Below are positions 11,116-18,962 of a stretch of DNA of 64,000 nt, piece by piece (position 1 is the first letter of the stretch; every line of letters begins with the position of its first letter). The notes under the pieces were generated by a model, which was not told where the DNA came from, did not search any database, and worked only from the letters and a program-made list of their open reading frames with translations. Made by a program: the position numbers and the translations under genes. Origin of the DNA: Polyangiaceae bacterium (GTDB taxonomy: Bacteria; Myxococcota_A; Polyangia; Polyangiales; Polyangiaceae); contig JAICTZ010000012.1 in assembly GCA_025936115.1 (NCBI GenBank), positions 1-64,000 on the forward strand. Direction: 5' to 3'.

Positions 11116-11997
11116 ATGCTTATTGGCGTCGACTTCGGCGGTACCCAAGTAAAGGCTGGCATCGTGGACGGCGGCGACGTCGTGCGCTCGGTCGTGGCCG
11201 ATACTTTGCCGGGCGCGGCAGTGAGCGAGGTGCTGACGACCCTCACCAGCGTGGTGCTCCAGCTCTCGGCAAAGCCGGACGCTGTGGGGTTTGCGATTCC
11301 AGGCGAGGTGGACAGTGAGGGTCGCTGCTGGCGGCTGACGAACGTGCCCGGGTTCGAAGGGGTGCACATCGGCCGTGAGCTCGCCGAGCGATTGAACTGC
11401 CCCATCGCGGTCGAAAACGACGCCACGGCGGCCGCCCTCGGCGAGCGCTTGTACGGCCACGGCCGACAATACCCGAGTTTCCTCATGATCACGCTCGGCA
11501 CCGGCATCGGCGGCGGGCTCGTCATGGGTCACTCGCTCTATCCGGGAACGCACGGCTTCGCAGGCGAGGTGGGTCACATGAACGTCACCCGTTCGCTCGA
11601 CGCGCCCCTCTGCGCCTGCGGCCAGCGGGGTTGCATCGAAGCCTACGTCGGGACCAAGGGCCTGCTCCGCCGCTTTCGTGAGCTCGGCGGGCGAGCGGAC
11701 GAGGTGCTCCCCATCGCGCTTGCGGCCCGCAGCGGTCAAGAGGCGGGCCTGCGCGTCTTCGAAGAGATGGGCGAAGCGCTCGGCAAGGGACTCGCGAACA
11801 TTCAAAACCTGCTCGATCTGAACGCGATCGTATTTTCGGGCGGCATCTCCGCCTCGTTCGACTTGCTCGAGCCGCACGTGCGGCGGGCGCTGCGTGAGTA
11901 CGCGTTCGCCCCGCCCTTGGCCGAAGTGCCCTTGCTCGTGAGCGAGCTCGGCGAGCGCGCCGGCGTGATCGGGGCCGCGCATCTCACCGAGCTCTGA
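11116..11997 (+). CDS. ROK-family sugar kinase (glucokinase-like)
   Basis: A 293-residue ROK kinase, which phosphorylates glucose or a related sugar with ATP. Visible are the phosphate-binding motif DFGGTQVK at residues 6-13, END with the probable catalytic base D102, LGTGIGGG at 127-134, and the ROK zinc site H154, C166, C168 and C173 in GEVGHM and CACGQRGC. I start at the ATG at 11116 because it gives the canonical start just before the DFGG motif and has GAGGA about 8 bases upstream; upstream in-frame codons encode only an Arg-rich stretch. There is no DNA-binding domain, so it is a kinase and not a ROK repressor. The exact sugar is not determined. Confidence 0.92.
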   Translation: MLIGVDFGGTQVKAGIVDGGDVVRSVVADTLPGAAVSEVLTTLTSVVLQLSAKPDAVGFAIPGEVDSEGRCWRLTNVPGFEGVHIGRELAERLNCPIAVENDATAAALGERLYGHGRQYPSFLMITLGTGIGGGLVMGHSLYPGTHGFAGEVGHMNVTRSLDAPLCACGQRGCIEAYVGTKGLLRRFRELGGRADEVLPIALAARSGQEAGLRVFEEMGEALGKGLANIQNLLDLNAIVFSGGISASFDLLEPHVRRALREYAFAPPLAEVPLLVSELGERAGVIGAAHLTEL

Positions 11998-12024
11998 GAC
12001 TCGCTCTTCCAACGCCGCCCTAGC

Positions 12025-12094
12025 ACTACTTCGCCGGTCTTTGGCAGGAGCAGATCTCGATCGTGATCTGACCATTCAAGACTGGCGAAGTAGT
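12025..12094. repeat. 70-bp imperfect inverted-repeat element
   Basis: Two 17-base arms, actacttcgccggtctt (12025-12041) and aagactggcgaagtagt (12078-12094), are reverse complements with one mismatch. Between them is a nested palindrome, cagatc-N8-gatctg. The whole 121-base gap between the ROK kinase and the quinone oxidoreductase is mostly this element. There is no T-tract, so it is not a standard terminator. It may be a REP/MITE-like unit or an RNA processing structure. Confidence 0.7.
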
Positions 12095-12118
12095 TCTACT
12101 CGTGGCTAAAACGCTCGC

Positions 12119-13099
12119 ATGCGAGCGGTCGTCGTCAGGACGCCGGGTGGCCCCGAAGTCCTCGAGCTCGGTGAGGTGCCCGATCCGGTGCCCGGCGAGC
12201 GCGAGGTCGTGATCGACGTGCACGCCGCGGCTCTCAATCGCGCGGATCTGCTGCAGCGGCGCGGGGTGTACCCGCCGCCGCCCGGCGCGTCGACGTTGCT
12301 CGGTCTCGAATGCGCCGGCACCGTCTCCTCGCTCGGTCCCGGTATTGCCTCGGCCAAAGTCGGCGACCGCGTGATGGCGCTCCTGCCGGGCGGCGGGTAC
12401 GCCGAGCACGTCGCCGTGCACGAGCAGCTGCTCTTGCCAATCCCCGACGCCCTCGACTTCGTTCAGGGAGCGGCCGTGCCGGAGGCGTTTCTCACGGCGA
12501 GCGAGGCGCTCTTTTCGCTCGGGCGCGTGCTGCCCGGCGACTGGGTCCTGATTCACGCTGCGGCGAGCGGCGTCGGTTCGGCGGCGGTGCAGCTCGCGCG
12601 GCTCGCGGGCGCGCGCGTCATCGCGACGACGAGCGCCGGCAAAGTGGAGGCGGTGCGCGCGCTCGAGCCGGAGCGCGTGGTCGCGCGCGAGAACGAAGAC
12701 TTTGCGAGCGTCGCGCTCGAGCTCACGGACGGGCGGGGAGTCGATGTCATCGTCGATCTCGTCGGGGGGGCGTATTTTGCGAAGCATCAGACGTGCCTCG
12801 CCGTGCTCGGACGGCACGTCGTGGTCGGTCTCGTCGGCGGCGCGAAGGCCGAGCTCGATCTGGGCCGCGTGCTCGCGCGCCGTTCGTCGATTCTCGGTCT
12901 CGTCATGCGCACGCGCCCCGTGGCGGACAAAATCGGCGTCGTCGAGCGCTTCCGCCGCCAATCACTGCACCGCCTCGCCGACGGCACGCTGAAACCGCTC
13001 GTCGACAGCGTGTTTTCGCTCCGCGACGTCGCGTTGGCGCACGCGCGCATGGAAGCGAATCAGAACGTCGGCAAAATCGTGCTCGAAATCCTGCCGTAG
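12119..13099 (+). CDS. Zinc-free medium-chain NAD(P)H:quinone oxidoreductase
   Basis: A 326-residue zinc-independent MDR protein of the quinone oxidoreductase/PIG3 type. The N-terminal GroES-like domain opens with MRAVVVRTPGGPEVLELGEVP and contains the family block ALNRADLLQRRGVYPPPPGA. The Rossmann domain holds VLIHAAASGVGSAAVQLA. The structural and catalytic zinc ligands of alcohol dehydrogenases are missing, as expected for this branch. Likely reaction: NADPH-dependent reduction of quinones or related enones. It is preceded by the inverted-repeat element and is convergent with the ferredoxin gene only 10 bases away. Confidence 0.9.
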   Translation: MRAVVVRTPGGPEVLELGEVPDPVPGEREVVIDVHAAALNRADLLQRRGVYPPPPGASTLLGLECAGTVSSLGPGIASAKVGDRVMALLPGGGYAEHVAVHEQLLLPIPDALDFVQGAAVPEAFLTASEALFSLGRVLPGDWVLIHAAASGVGSAAVQLARLAGARVIATTSAGKVEAVRALEPERVVARENEDFASVALELTDGRGVDVIVDLVGGAYFAKHQTCLAVLGRHVVVGLVGGAKAELDLGRVLARRSSILGLVMRTRPVADKIGVVERFRRQSLHRLADGTLKPLVDSVFSLRDVALAHARMEANQNVGKIVLEILP

Positions 13100-13109
13100 C
13101 TCGGCTGCC

Positions 13110-13415
13110 TCACCCCAGGTGCGAGCGGATCCGAATCAACCCGGGCCCCGGCAGTACCTCGGCCTGACACGCGAGGCGCGAGTTCGGGCCGCCGCCGAGC
13201 AGATCCAAAAGCTCCTGCTCGAGCGGTTCGGCGGGCGCCAGGTGCTCGATGCCTTGGACGATCTCGCTATGGCACGTGCCGCAGCTCGCCGAACGGCAAG
13301 AGAACGGCACCGGGCAGAAGTGTTCGTCGCAGATGTCGACGAGCGCGCCGCCCTCGGGTGCGTCGACGGTCTTGGTGGCGCCGAAGCCGTTGCCGAGAAA
13401 TTCGATCGTGGGCAA
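13110..13415 (-). CDS. [2Fe-2S] plant-type ferredoxin
   Basis: A 101-residue ferredoxin with cluster ligands C40, C45, C48 and C83 (CRSASCGTC followed by LACQAE). Two further cysteines, C29 and C34, lie just before the cluster loop. The rest follows the beta-grasp fold (FLGNGFGATKTVDAPEGGALVDIC, then an acidic helix). It carries single electrons to an unidentified partner; no obvious reductase or oxygenase is adjacent, although a Rieske oxygenase-like gene lies about 5.5 kb away. It may be co-transcribed with dtd, 50 bases upstream. Confidence 0.92.
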   Translation of the reverse strand: MPTIEFLGNGFGATKTVDAPEGGALVDICDEHFCPVPFSCRSASCGTCHSEIVQGIEHLAPAEPLEQELLDLLGGGPNSRLACQAEVLPGPGLIRIRSHLG

Positions 13416-13465
13416 AACGGTCGAGGAGTCTTACACGCGCCGCGACCTCGGGCGAGGCCGGGGCG

Positions 13466-13912
13466 TCAGAACGCTCGCCGCGAATCGAGCAGCAGCGTGA
13501 CGGGACCGTCGTTCACGAGCTCGACCAGCATCGACGCACGAAATCGCCCCGTTTCGACCGGAACCGTGGCGCGACAGCGCGTGACGAAGTGCTCGAAGAG
13601 CACGGCGGCGGGCTCGGGCGCCATGGCGTCCGTGAAGCTCGGGCGGCGGCCCTTGCGCGCGTCACCGAGCAGGGTGAACTGCGAGACGCAGAGCAGCGCG
13701 CCGCCGACCTGCTTCACGTCGAGGTTCATCTTGCCTGTTTCGTCCTCGAAGACGCGCAAGCCGACGACTTTGTCAGCCAAGCTCTGCGCGTCCTCTTCGG
13801 CGTCACCCGCCGCGACGCCGACGAGCACGCAGAGCCCCCGCTCGATACGACCGACGCTCGCGCCCGAGACCGTCACCTCGGCGCGCGTGACTCGCTGCAC
13901 GACGGCGCGCAT
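13466..13912 (-). CDS. dtd: D-aminoacyl-tRNA deacylase
   Basis: A 148-residue DTD protein that removes D-amino acids (and glycine) mischarged onto tRNA. It begins [15 protein letters not shown], as is usual for the family, and carries the two signature motifs, SQFTL near residue 77 and NDGPVT near 134, the second containing the Gly-Pro that gates chirality. Length matches the family (about 145-150). It lies in a leftward run between the membrane protein at 13925 (12 bases upstream) and the ferredoxin. Confidence 0.96.
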   Translation of the reverse strand: MRAVVQRVTRAEVTVSGASVGRIERGLCVLVGVAAGDAEEDAQSLADKVVGLRVFEDETGKMNLDVKQVGGALLCVSQFTLLGDARKGRRPSFTDAMAPEPAAVLFEHFVTRCRATVPVETGRFRASMLVELVNDGPVTLLLDSRRAF

Positions 13913-13924
13913 TCGACTCCCACC

Positions 13925-14266
13925 TCAGGCGCGCGGCCGGGGGGCCAAGTTCGGGAGACTCGCGAAGCCGAGGCCGGCGATCAGCGCCACGAGTAGCCAT
14001 GCCGTGCTGACCGCGTCCGGACCGAGGCTCAGGCCGAGCCCGACCACGGCGAGCGAGCCGACCGTGACAGCCCAGCCGTCGAGCCGCCACGGTTCACCAC
14101 TGAGCGGGGCCTTCTGCTCGTCGCGTGCGAGCAGCTCGCAGGCAACGGCAGCGACGGCTCCGGCCGGCACCGTGGCGGCGAGCGCGAACTGGGGCGAGCC
14201 GAGAGCCAGCGCAAGAGCGAGGCAGAACACGTCCACGAAGAGCAGGAGGGTAGGGACCCGGGGCAC
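13925..14266 (-). CDS. Hypothetical membrane protein
   Basis: A 113-residue Ala/Leu-rich protein with about four hydrophobic segments (residues 6-25, 28-45, 65-82 and 86-103) and a short basic C-terminus. No family is recognised. The frame starts at an ATG 38 bases from the divergent kinase start, and it ends 12 bases before dtd, so it probably leads the dtd-ferredoxin transcript. Confidence 0.55.
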   Translation of the reverse strand: MPRVPTLLLFVDVFCLALALALGSPQFALAATVPAGAVAAVACELLARDEQKAPLSGEPWRLDGWAVTVGSLAVVGLGLSLGPDAVSTAWLLVALIAGLGFASLPNLAPRPRA

Positions 14267-14304
14267 GCGGGCGCACCATACTTTGATATGCTCGCGGTCG
14301 CACG

Positions 14305-16254
14305 ATGGGACGACGCGACCCGTTCATCGGCGAGCTCGTCCCGAGCAGCCTCCAAGCCGGTGTGAGCTACCTCATCGAGTCCCGGCTCGGTGAGGGCGGT
14401 ACCGCGCTCGCCTACCGTGCCCGGCGCCGGGCGGCCGACGGCGAAGCCGTCGTCGTCATCAAGGTCATCCTGCCCCACATCGTCGCCGAGTCCGACGAGC
14501 AGGCGCTCACCATCATCAAAAAGGAAGCGGTGGCGCTCGGTCGGCTGAACGAGCGCATCCCTCCGACGCCGAACGTCGTGCGCTTGATCGATACGGGTAG
14601 CCTGCCGTGGGGATGGCACGGCCGCACGCTCGAGTTGCCGTGGCTCGCGCTCGAGTACGTGCACGGCGGCGTCGAAGGCTCGTCGCTCGAGAAGCGCGTC
14701 GCGTACTCGGTGCGGCACACGGGCTTTGCGTTCGATCCGATTCGCGTCGCGCGCGCGCTCGAGAGCCTCGCGAGCGGCCTCTCGGAGATCCACGCGGCCG
14801 GCATCGTCCATCGCGACATTCATCCGGGCAACGTGCTCTGCTGCGGCGCCGCCGAGACAGAGCTCTACAAGATCTCCGACTTCGGCATCGCGCGTCCCGC
14901 GGGGCTCGCAGCGACTTTCGGGCATGCGGTCGTCGGCACGCCCGGCTACGCAGCGCCCGAGCAATTCATGTCGAAATTCGCGCTCGGCGCCCACACGGAC
15001 GTGTTCAGCCTCGCGTGCGTGATTTTCTTCATGCTCACGGGCGAGTCGCTGTTCGAAATCAGCTCGCCCGCGATGGCGGTCGTCGCCGTGCAGTCGGCCG
15101 AGCGTCGCAGCGTCACGAGCTCGCCGACGCTCGCGTTCGAGCTGCGCGAGCGCACGGCCGCGACCCAAGCCATCGACATGGTGCTCGCGCGCGCGACCTC
15201 GTTCGTACCGAAGGAGCGCCCTCCGAACGCGCGCCAGCTCGCCGACAGCCTGCTGCCGTGGCTGCGCGGCGACTCCGGCAGCAAACCGAGCGAACGCTGG
15301 GTCGGCAGCCTCGACGAGCTCCACGCGCGCGACCTCGTGCTCGAGGCCGTGTGGCTCGTGCGTCACCCGCCGGGCGGCGATCGCGTCGTCACCGACGTCG
15401 CCTGGAACGCCGGCGGCCAAGCGCTCGCCGCGACCACGACGGGCCTCGAGTTTTGGGACGGCTCGACCTGGGCGGACGTGACGGCGAGCGGCGCCGCAGA
15501 AATCGGCGGCGTGCGCTTCGTCGAACGACTCGATCCCACGCGCTGGCTCATCGGCACGCGCGACGGCCAACTCTGCGAGCTCTCGCACGAGGGCGTCCGC
15601 GAGCTCCTGCGCCACCCCGATCCCGACATCACCGTCACCCACGCGCTGCCCGACTTCGACGACGTCGCCGTCTTCATCGGCGAAGCCCCCGAACGCCCCC
15701 CGCTCGTCCTCACGCACATCGGCCGCCGCTGGCTCAAACCGCTGCCCGCGACCGACGCCGCCTTCCTCACCGGCCTCACGCGCATCGACGACGAACGCTT
15801 TCTCGTCGTCGGCCGCGGCAAAGACGACAAAAGCTACGCCGCCATCGTCAAACCCCTCGCGTGGGAGCTCGAACGCATCCCGACCCCGCCCGGCCGCGTC
15901 CTCCTCGCGTGCGCCGGTCGCCCCGAGCGCGGCATCGCCGTCGCCGTCGGCGTCGAAGGCGCTGTCCTCACCCTCGAGGGTGAGACCCCCTACGCGACCA
16001 CCCTGCCGGGCCTCCCCGACCTCGCGACCGTCGGCCTCGACCCCCTCGGCCGCGCCTGGGCCGCCGGACGCGGCCGCGTCTGGTCTCGCCGCGCCGGCGG
16101 CGAATGGTCCTCCGTCTGGGAGCACCCCGAATGGCAACCCCCTTTCGTCGGCATCATGGTCGAAGTCGGCTCCGTCCTAGCCGTAGCCGTCGACGGCGCC
16201 ATGCTCGAATGCCGCGCCACGCCCGCGGGCCGTCCGTCGTTCACGCCCGTGTGA
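14305..16254 (+). CDS. Ser/Thr protein kinase with unusual HRDIHPGN loop
   Basis: A 649-residue Hanks-type kinase. The catalytic domain covers residues about 20-290: glycine loop LGEGGTALAYRA, VAIK-type lysine K53, catalytic loop HRDIHPGN with D171, DFG-type motif SDFGIARP with D192, and the activation segment end GYAAPEQ. The lysine normally found two residues after the catalytic Asp (HRDxKPxN) is replaced by His173. The remaining 350 residues have no obvious membrane helix but contain repeated strand-like segments (VTDVAWNAGGQALAAT, WLIGTRDGQLCEL), suggesting a beta-propeller sensing or scaffolding part. It stands alone, divergent from the membrane protein at 13925 and followed by transposon debris. 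Confidence 0.9.
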   Translation: MGRRDPFIGELVPSSLQAGVSYLIESRLGEGGTALAYRARRRAADGEAVVVIKVILPHIVAESDEQALTIIKKEAVALGRLNERIPPTPNVVRLIDTGSLPWGWHGRTLELPWLALEYVHGGVEGSSLEKRVAYSVRHTGFAFDPIRVARALESLASGLSEIHAAGIVHRDIHPGNVLCCGAAETELYKISDFGIARPAGLAATFGHAVVGTPGYAAPEQFMSKFALGAHTDVFSLACVIFFMLTGESLFEISSPAMAVVAVQSAERRSVTSSPTLAFELRERTAATQAIDMVLARATSFVPKERPPNARQLADSLLPWLRGDSGSKPSERWVGSLDELHARDLVLEAVWLVRHPPGGDRVVTDVAWNAGGQALAATTTGLEFWDGSTWADVTASGAAEIGGVRFVERLDPTRWLIGTRDGQLCELSHEGVRELLRHPDPDITVTHALPDFDDVAVFIGEAPERPPLVLTHIGRRWLKPLPATDAAFLTGLTRIDDERFLVVGRGKDDKSYAAIVKPLAWELERIPTPPGRVLLACAGRPERGIAVAVGVEGAVLTLEGETPYATTLPGLPDLATVGLDPLGRAWAAGRGRVWSRRAGGEWSSVWEHPEWQPPFVGIMVEVGSVLAVAVDGAMLECRATPAGRPSFTPV

Positions 16255-16264
16255 GCTGAGGAAA

Positions 16265-16789
16265 CGCGCTGTGCGTCGGCGCGTGCGTTCTTGGAACGCA
16301 GAGTCGAAGACCGGCTGTACTTCCCGGCCGTCGGGGTTGTCGACTGCTTCGCAATGAATCAAAATCGCGAGTGCGCGTCGATGATGGTCAACGGGTAGCA
16401 CTTGCTCCCGTCTTGCGTGCGGAAGTGACCCTTGAAGTCGACGCACCAGGTGGCGTTTGGCCCTGTCACCTCCGCAAATGGCTGCGCGCTTGCCCTCGTT
16501 GCTCGCACTCGCCGGCGATGCTGCAAAATCAGCCCACGCCGCCGCAGCCCCTCGCCGATCGTACTTTGCGCCGGCAGCTGTAGCTCGGGTCTGTAGTGCG
16601 CAAGCCATGCCCGCAGCTTCTTCGGCCCCCACGTCCGGTGCAGCTTGCGCGCCCCTACCAGCAGCTCCTCCATTTCGTCTCCGACCTTCGTCGGGCTCTG
16701 GTGCGGCCTACGCCCTCGGTCCAGCGCCTTTCCCATTCCAACACGAACTTCACACGCTCCTTCATCGAATCCGTTTTCTTCCACGGCAT
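16265..16789 (-). pseudogene. Decayed IS481-type transposase (integrase) remnant
   Basis: Reading leftward from an ATG at 16789, the start MPWKKTDSMKERVKFVLEWE is that of IS481-type transposases, but the reading changes frame soon after (near 16690) and the helix-turn-helix block seems deleted. The central frame gives LHRTWGPKKLRAWL and TWCVDFKGHF, with the first catalytic Asp, and stops after IDAHSRF. A third frame then continues with CEAVDNPDGREVQPVFDSAFQ and breaks up near the kinase stop. At least two frameshifts and a truncated 3' end mean it is not functional. No terminal repeats were found. Confidence 0.85.
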
Positions 16790-16880
16790 GCGCGCCACTG
16801 TCAGGAATGTCCTCGGATTGCACGAGCAAAGTGTCAGGCCTGTCCTCGGCTCGATCTGTCAGGACTGTATCCGGTTCATA

Positions 16881-16922
16881 CCCTCGGACCCTCGGACCCT
16901 CGGACCCTCGGACCCTCGGACC
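16881..16922. repeat. 8-bp tandem repeat (ccctcgga), 5 copies
   Basis: Five exact copies of ccctcgga, then cc, between the transposase remnant and the RAYT-like gene. It resembles slipped-strand microsatellite expansion. It lies about 55 bases upstream of the RAYT-like start codon, so copy number could affect its promoter. Confidence 0.9.
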
Positions 16923-16976
16923 GAGGAAGAATGAGGTGGTGGGCAACACAAATAGCTGCCATATTCAAGTTCTCAG

Positions 16977-17834
16977 ATGGCAATTCGTAAGGACACGGCA
17001 AGGACCAAAACGCAGCAGGCGCGTCAAAATAAAACAGGTGGGCAGGCGCGCGGGCGGAGCACGCGCAAGCAGGCACAAGGTGTGCTTCCGTTTCGGACCT
17101 GGGGTGGCGCGCGGGCGGGTGCAGGTCGGCCGCGGACTTCGCAGCGGGCGTCGCATCTGGCGCGAGTGCGCGTGACGCGTCACGTACCGCTGCACGTGAC
17201 GTTGAGGTTCGTGCGCGGGCTGCCGAGCTTGCGCGAAAAGGCGGCGTTTCGGGTCGTGCGGGAGACGCTTGCGAAGCCGCGGCGTGGGGGGGTGCGGGTC
17301 GTGCAGTATTCGGTGCAGTCGAACCACCTGCACCTGATCGTGGAGGCGGCGAGCACGCAGGGGTTGACGCAAGGGATGCAGGCGCTCTCGATTCGTCTCG
17401 CCAAAGCGCTCAATCGGCTGTTCGCCCGTTCGGGGCGGGTTTTCGCGGACCGATTTCACGCGCGTGCGCTCGGCACCCCGCTCGAGGTGCGGCGTGCGCT
17501 CGCGTACGTGCTCAACAATTTTCGCCGGCACGCCGACACCAAAGGGCCGCGGTTGCCGCTCACGTTTCGCGACCCGTTGAGCTCCGCGCACTGGTTCGAC
17601 GGCTGGGATCCGGAGTGGGTCTACGAGCCGCCGGACAAGCGCGCTTTGCTCGATCCGTTACCGAAGGTCGAGTCAGGAGTCGTGCCGGCTCGCTCATTTT
17701 TGCTGCGGAGGGGCTGGCGTCGCCACGGAGTCTTGCAGCCGTTCGACGTGGCGGAGCACGGCACGGAGAAGAAGGCGCGCGAACGCGCCAGCGCCAAAAA
17801 GCGCAGAGAACCGTCGTCGACCAAACCTGGATGA
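16977..17834 (+). CDS. REP-associated tyrosine transposase-like (Y1/HUH) protein
   Basis: A 285-residue Y1-family HUH endonuclease-like protein. A basic, Gln/Arg-rich N-terminus with GGARAGAGRP precedes the core, which starts HVPLHVTLRF. The metal-binding HUH pair is in SNHLHLIVEA, and the probable catalytic Tyr is in ALAYVLNNFRRH. The C-terminus is basic. Proteins of this branch are usually single-copy chromosomal genes (RAYTs) that cut and copy short palindromic repeats, not classical IS elements. No paired IS200 ends are visible; long tandem repeats follow the gene. The Lys/Arg-rich tail beyond residue 250 may be disordered. Confidence 0.85.
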   Translation: MAIRKDTARTKTQQARQNKTGGQARGRSTRKQAQGVLPFRTWGGARAGAGRPRTSQRASHLARVRVTRHVPLHVTLRFVRGLPSLREKAAFRVVRETLAKPRRGGVRVVQYSVQSNHLHLIVEAASTQGLTQGMQALSIRLAKALNRLFARSGRVFADRFHARALGTPLEVRRALAYVLNNFRRHADTKGPRLPLTFRDPLSSAHWFDGWDPEWVYEPPDKRALLDPLPKVESGVVPARSFLLRRGWRRHGVLQPFDVAEHGTEKKARERASAKKRREPSSTKPG

Positions 17835-17953
17835 GCACGGCCGCGCAGCACCGGCGCGGCAGCGACACGCCGCTGAAGGCTGCGCAACGGCGCGGCGTTT
17901 ACGCTTCCCCGGTGTCATCTCCCGGACGTGCGGCAATGCGGGTGCGCAACGCG

Positions 17954-18092
17954 GCGACCGCGTACGTGCGGCGGAGCGGCTGCGAGACCGGGCGATCGCG
18001 CACGTGCGGCGGAGCGGCTGCGAAACCGGGCGACCGCGTACGTGCGATCGAGCGGCTGCGAGACCGGGCGATCGCGCACGTGCGATCGAGCG
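17954..18092. repeat. 38-bp tandem repeat, about 3.6 copies
   Basis: Units begin at 17954, 17992 and 18030, with a partial fourth at 18068. Core: gcga-y-cgcg-y-acgtgcg, then gcgg or atcg, then agcggctgcga-r-accgg. Units alternate between two versions (gcgaccgcgtacg and gcgatcgcgcacg), suggesting expansion of a 76-bp dimer. Each unit contains short self-complementary pieces such as gcgatcgc. Confidence 0.85.
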
Positions 18093-18460
18093 AAACCGAA
18101 TGTCTCTGTGCGTTCCGCGGTTTGGAGCGCTCCTGATGCAATCGTGTCGCGCATTCAAGGTACGAGCGCCGTATGTCGGGGCTTTCGCAGGCCATCGCGC
18201 CGCGCGTCTTTGCGCGCCGTCGTCCGTCGTGCCGCCCGCCGGTACTCGTGCTCGCCGCGTTTGCCGCTGGCGCGCCACGACGCGCTACCACCTCCTGAGC
18301 GCGCGGATGCGCGCGATTTGGGGTGGTCGGCGGAGTCGGCGGCGCGCAGGCCGCACGTCCGCGCGCGCGTCGTGGCGGATGCTCTTCGCGCGTTTGTCTG
18401 CGCGCGCGTAGCAAGGGCTCGTTCGCTCGCGTCGTAGCCGACCCGTGCGCCTGCGCGCCG

Positions 18461-18510
18461 CGCTCCAACGCGCTCCAACGCGCTCCAACGCGCTCCAACG
18501 CGCTCCAACG
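18461..18510. repeat. 10-bp tandem repeat (cgctccaacg), 5 copies
   Basis: Five exact copies of cgctccaacg end 30 bases before the convergent DUF420 gene. The unit shares its caacgcgct junction style with the 19-bp array at the window start (gaacgcgct), but the two are not the same repeat. Confidence 0.95.
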
Positions 18511-18539
18511 CGCTCGTTCTCGGGCGCCGTGGGCGGGGC

Positions 18540-18962
18540 CTAAAATCCGAGGCGGTAGAGCATCATGTAAACGACGACGCCCGTCACCGAGACGTAGAGC
18601 CAGAGCGGTAACGTGACGCGCGCGAGCGGGCGGTGTTGGTCGATGCGGCCGGCTAGGCCGCGGCGGATGGTGACGATGGCGAGGGGGAGGATGGTGACGG
18701 CGAGGAGGACGTGCGGGATGAGAATGACGAAGTAGACGACGCGCGCGAGGCCTTGGCCGTGGAAGGCGACGTTGCCCGTGAGGACGTGGTGGAGGAGGTA
18801 GGTGAGCAGGAAGAGCGCCGAGATCGCGAACGAGGTGAGCATGAAGCGGCGGTGGAGCTGTACATTGCGACGTCGGATGCTGAGGTAACCGGCGCTCAAG
18901 CACACGACGGAGGCCGTGTTGAGGCACGCCATGAGGGTCGGCAGCGGGCCTTCGGGCATCAC
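18540..18962 (-). CDS. DUF420 family membrane protein
   Basis: A 140-residue integral membrane protein with four to five helices and the DUF420/YozB-like features: an early Asn in LNTASVVCLSAGYLSIRR, then LHRRFMLTSFAISALFLLTYLLHH, a later His in LIPHVLLA, and a basic loop before the last helix. In other bacteria such proteins are found near cytochrome oxidase assembly genes; none is present here. The start overlaps the stop of the upstream Rieske gene (4 bases), so the two form one transcript. Confidence 0.8.
   Translation of the reverse strand: MMPEGPLPTLMACLNTASVVCLSAGYLSIRRRNVQLHRRFMLTSFAISALFLLTYLLHHVLTGNVAFHGQGLARVVYFVILIPHVLLAVTILPLAIVTIRRGLAGRIDQHRPLARVTLPLWLYVSVTGVVVYMMLYRLGF

Larger units (their letters stand above)
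17835..18539. other. Gene-free repeat-rich interval
   Basis: No convincing gene is seen in these 705 bases. Several long frames cross it on both strands, but they are low-complexity Arg/Ala/Ser-rich peptides that overlap one another and follow the tandem repeats. The interval holds a 38-bp repeat array and a 10-bp repeat array, separated by about 370 bases of GC-rich unique sequence. Confidence 0.7.

Noticed and set aside
17615..18927. Long frames through the repeat region
   Set aside because: They are Arg/Ala/Ser-rich, overlap one another on both strands, and follow the repeats; no start signal or motif supports them.
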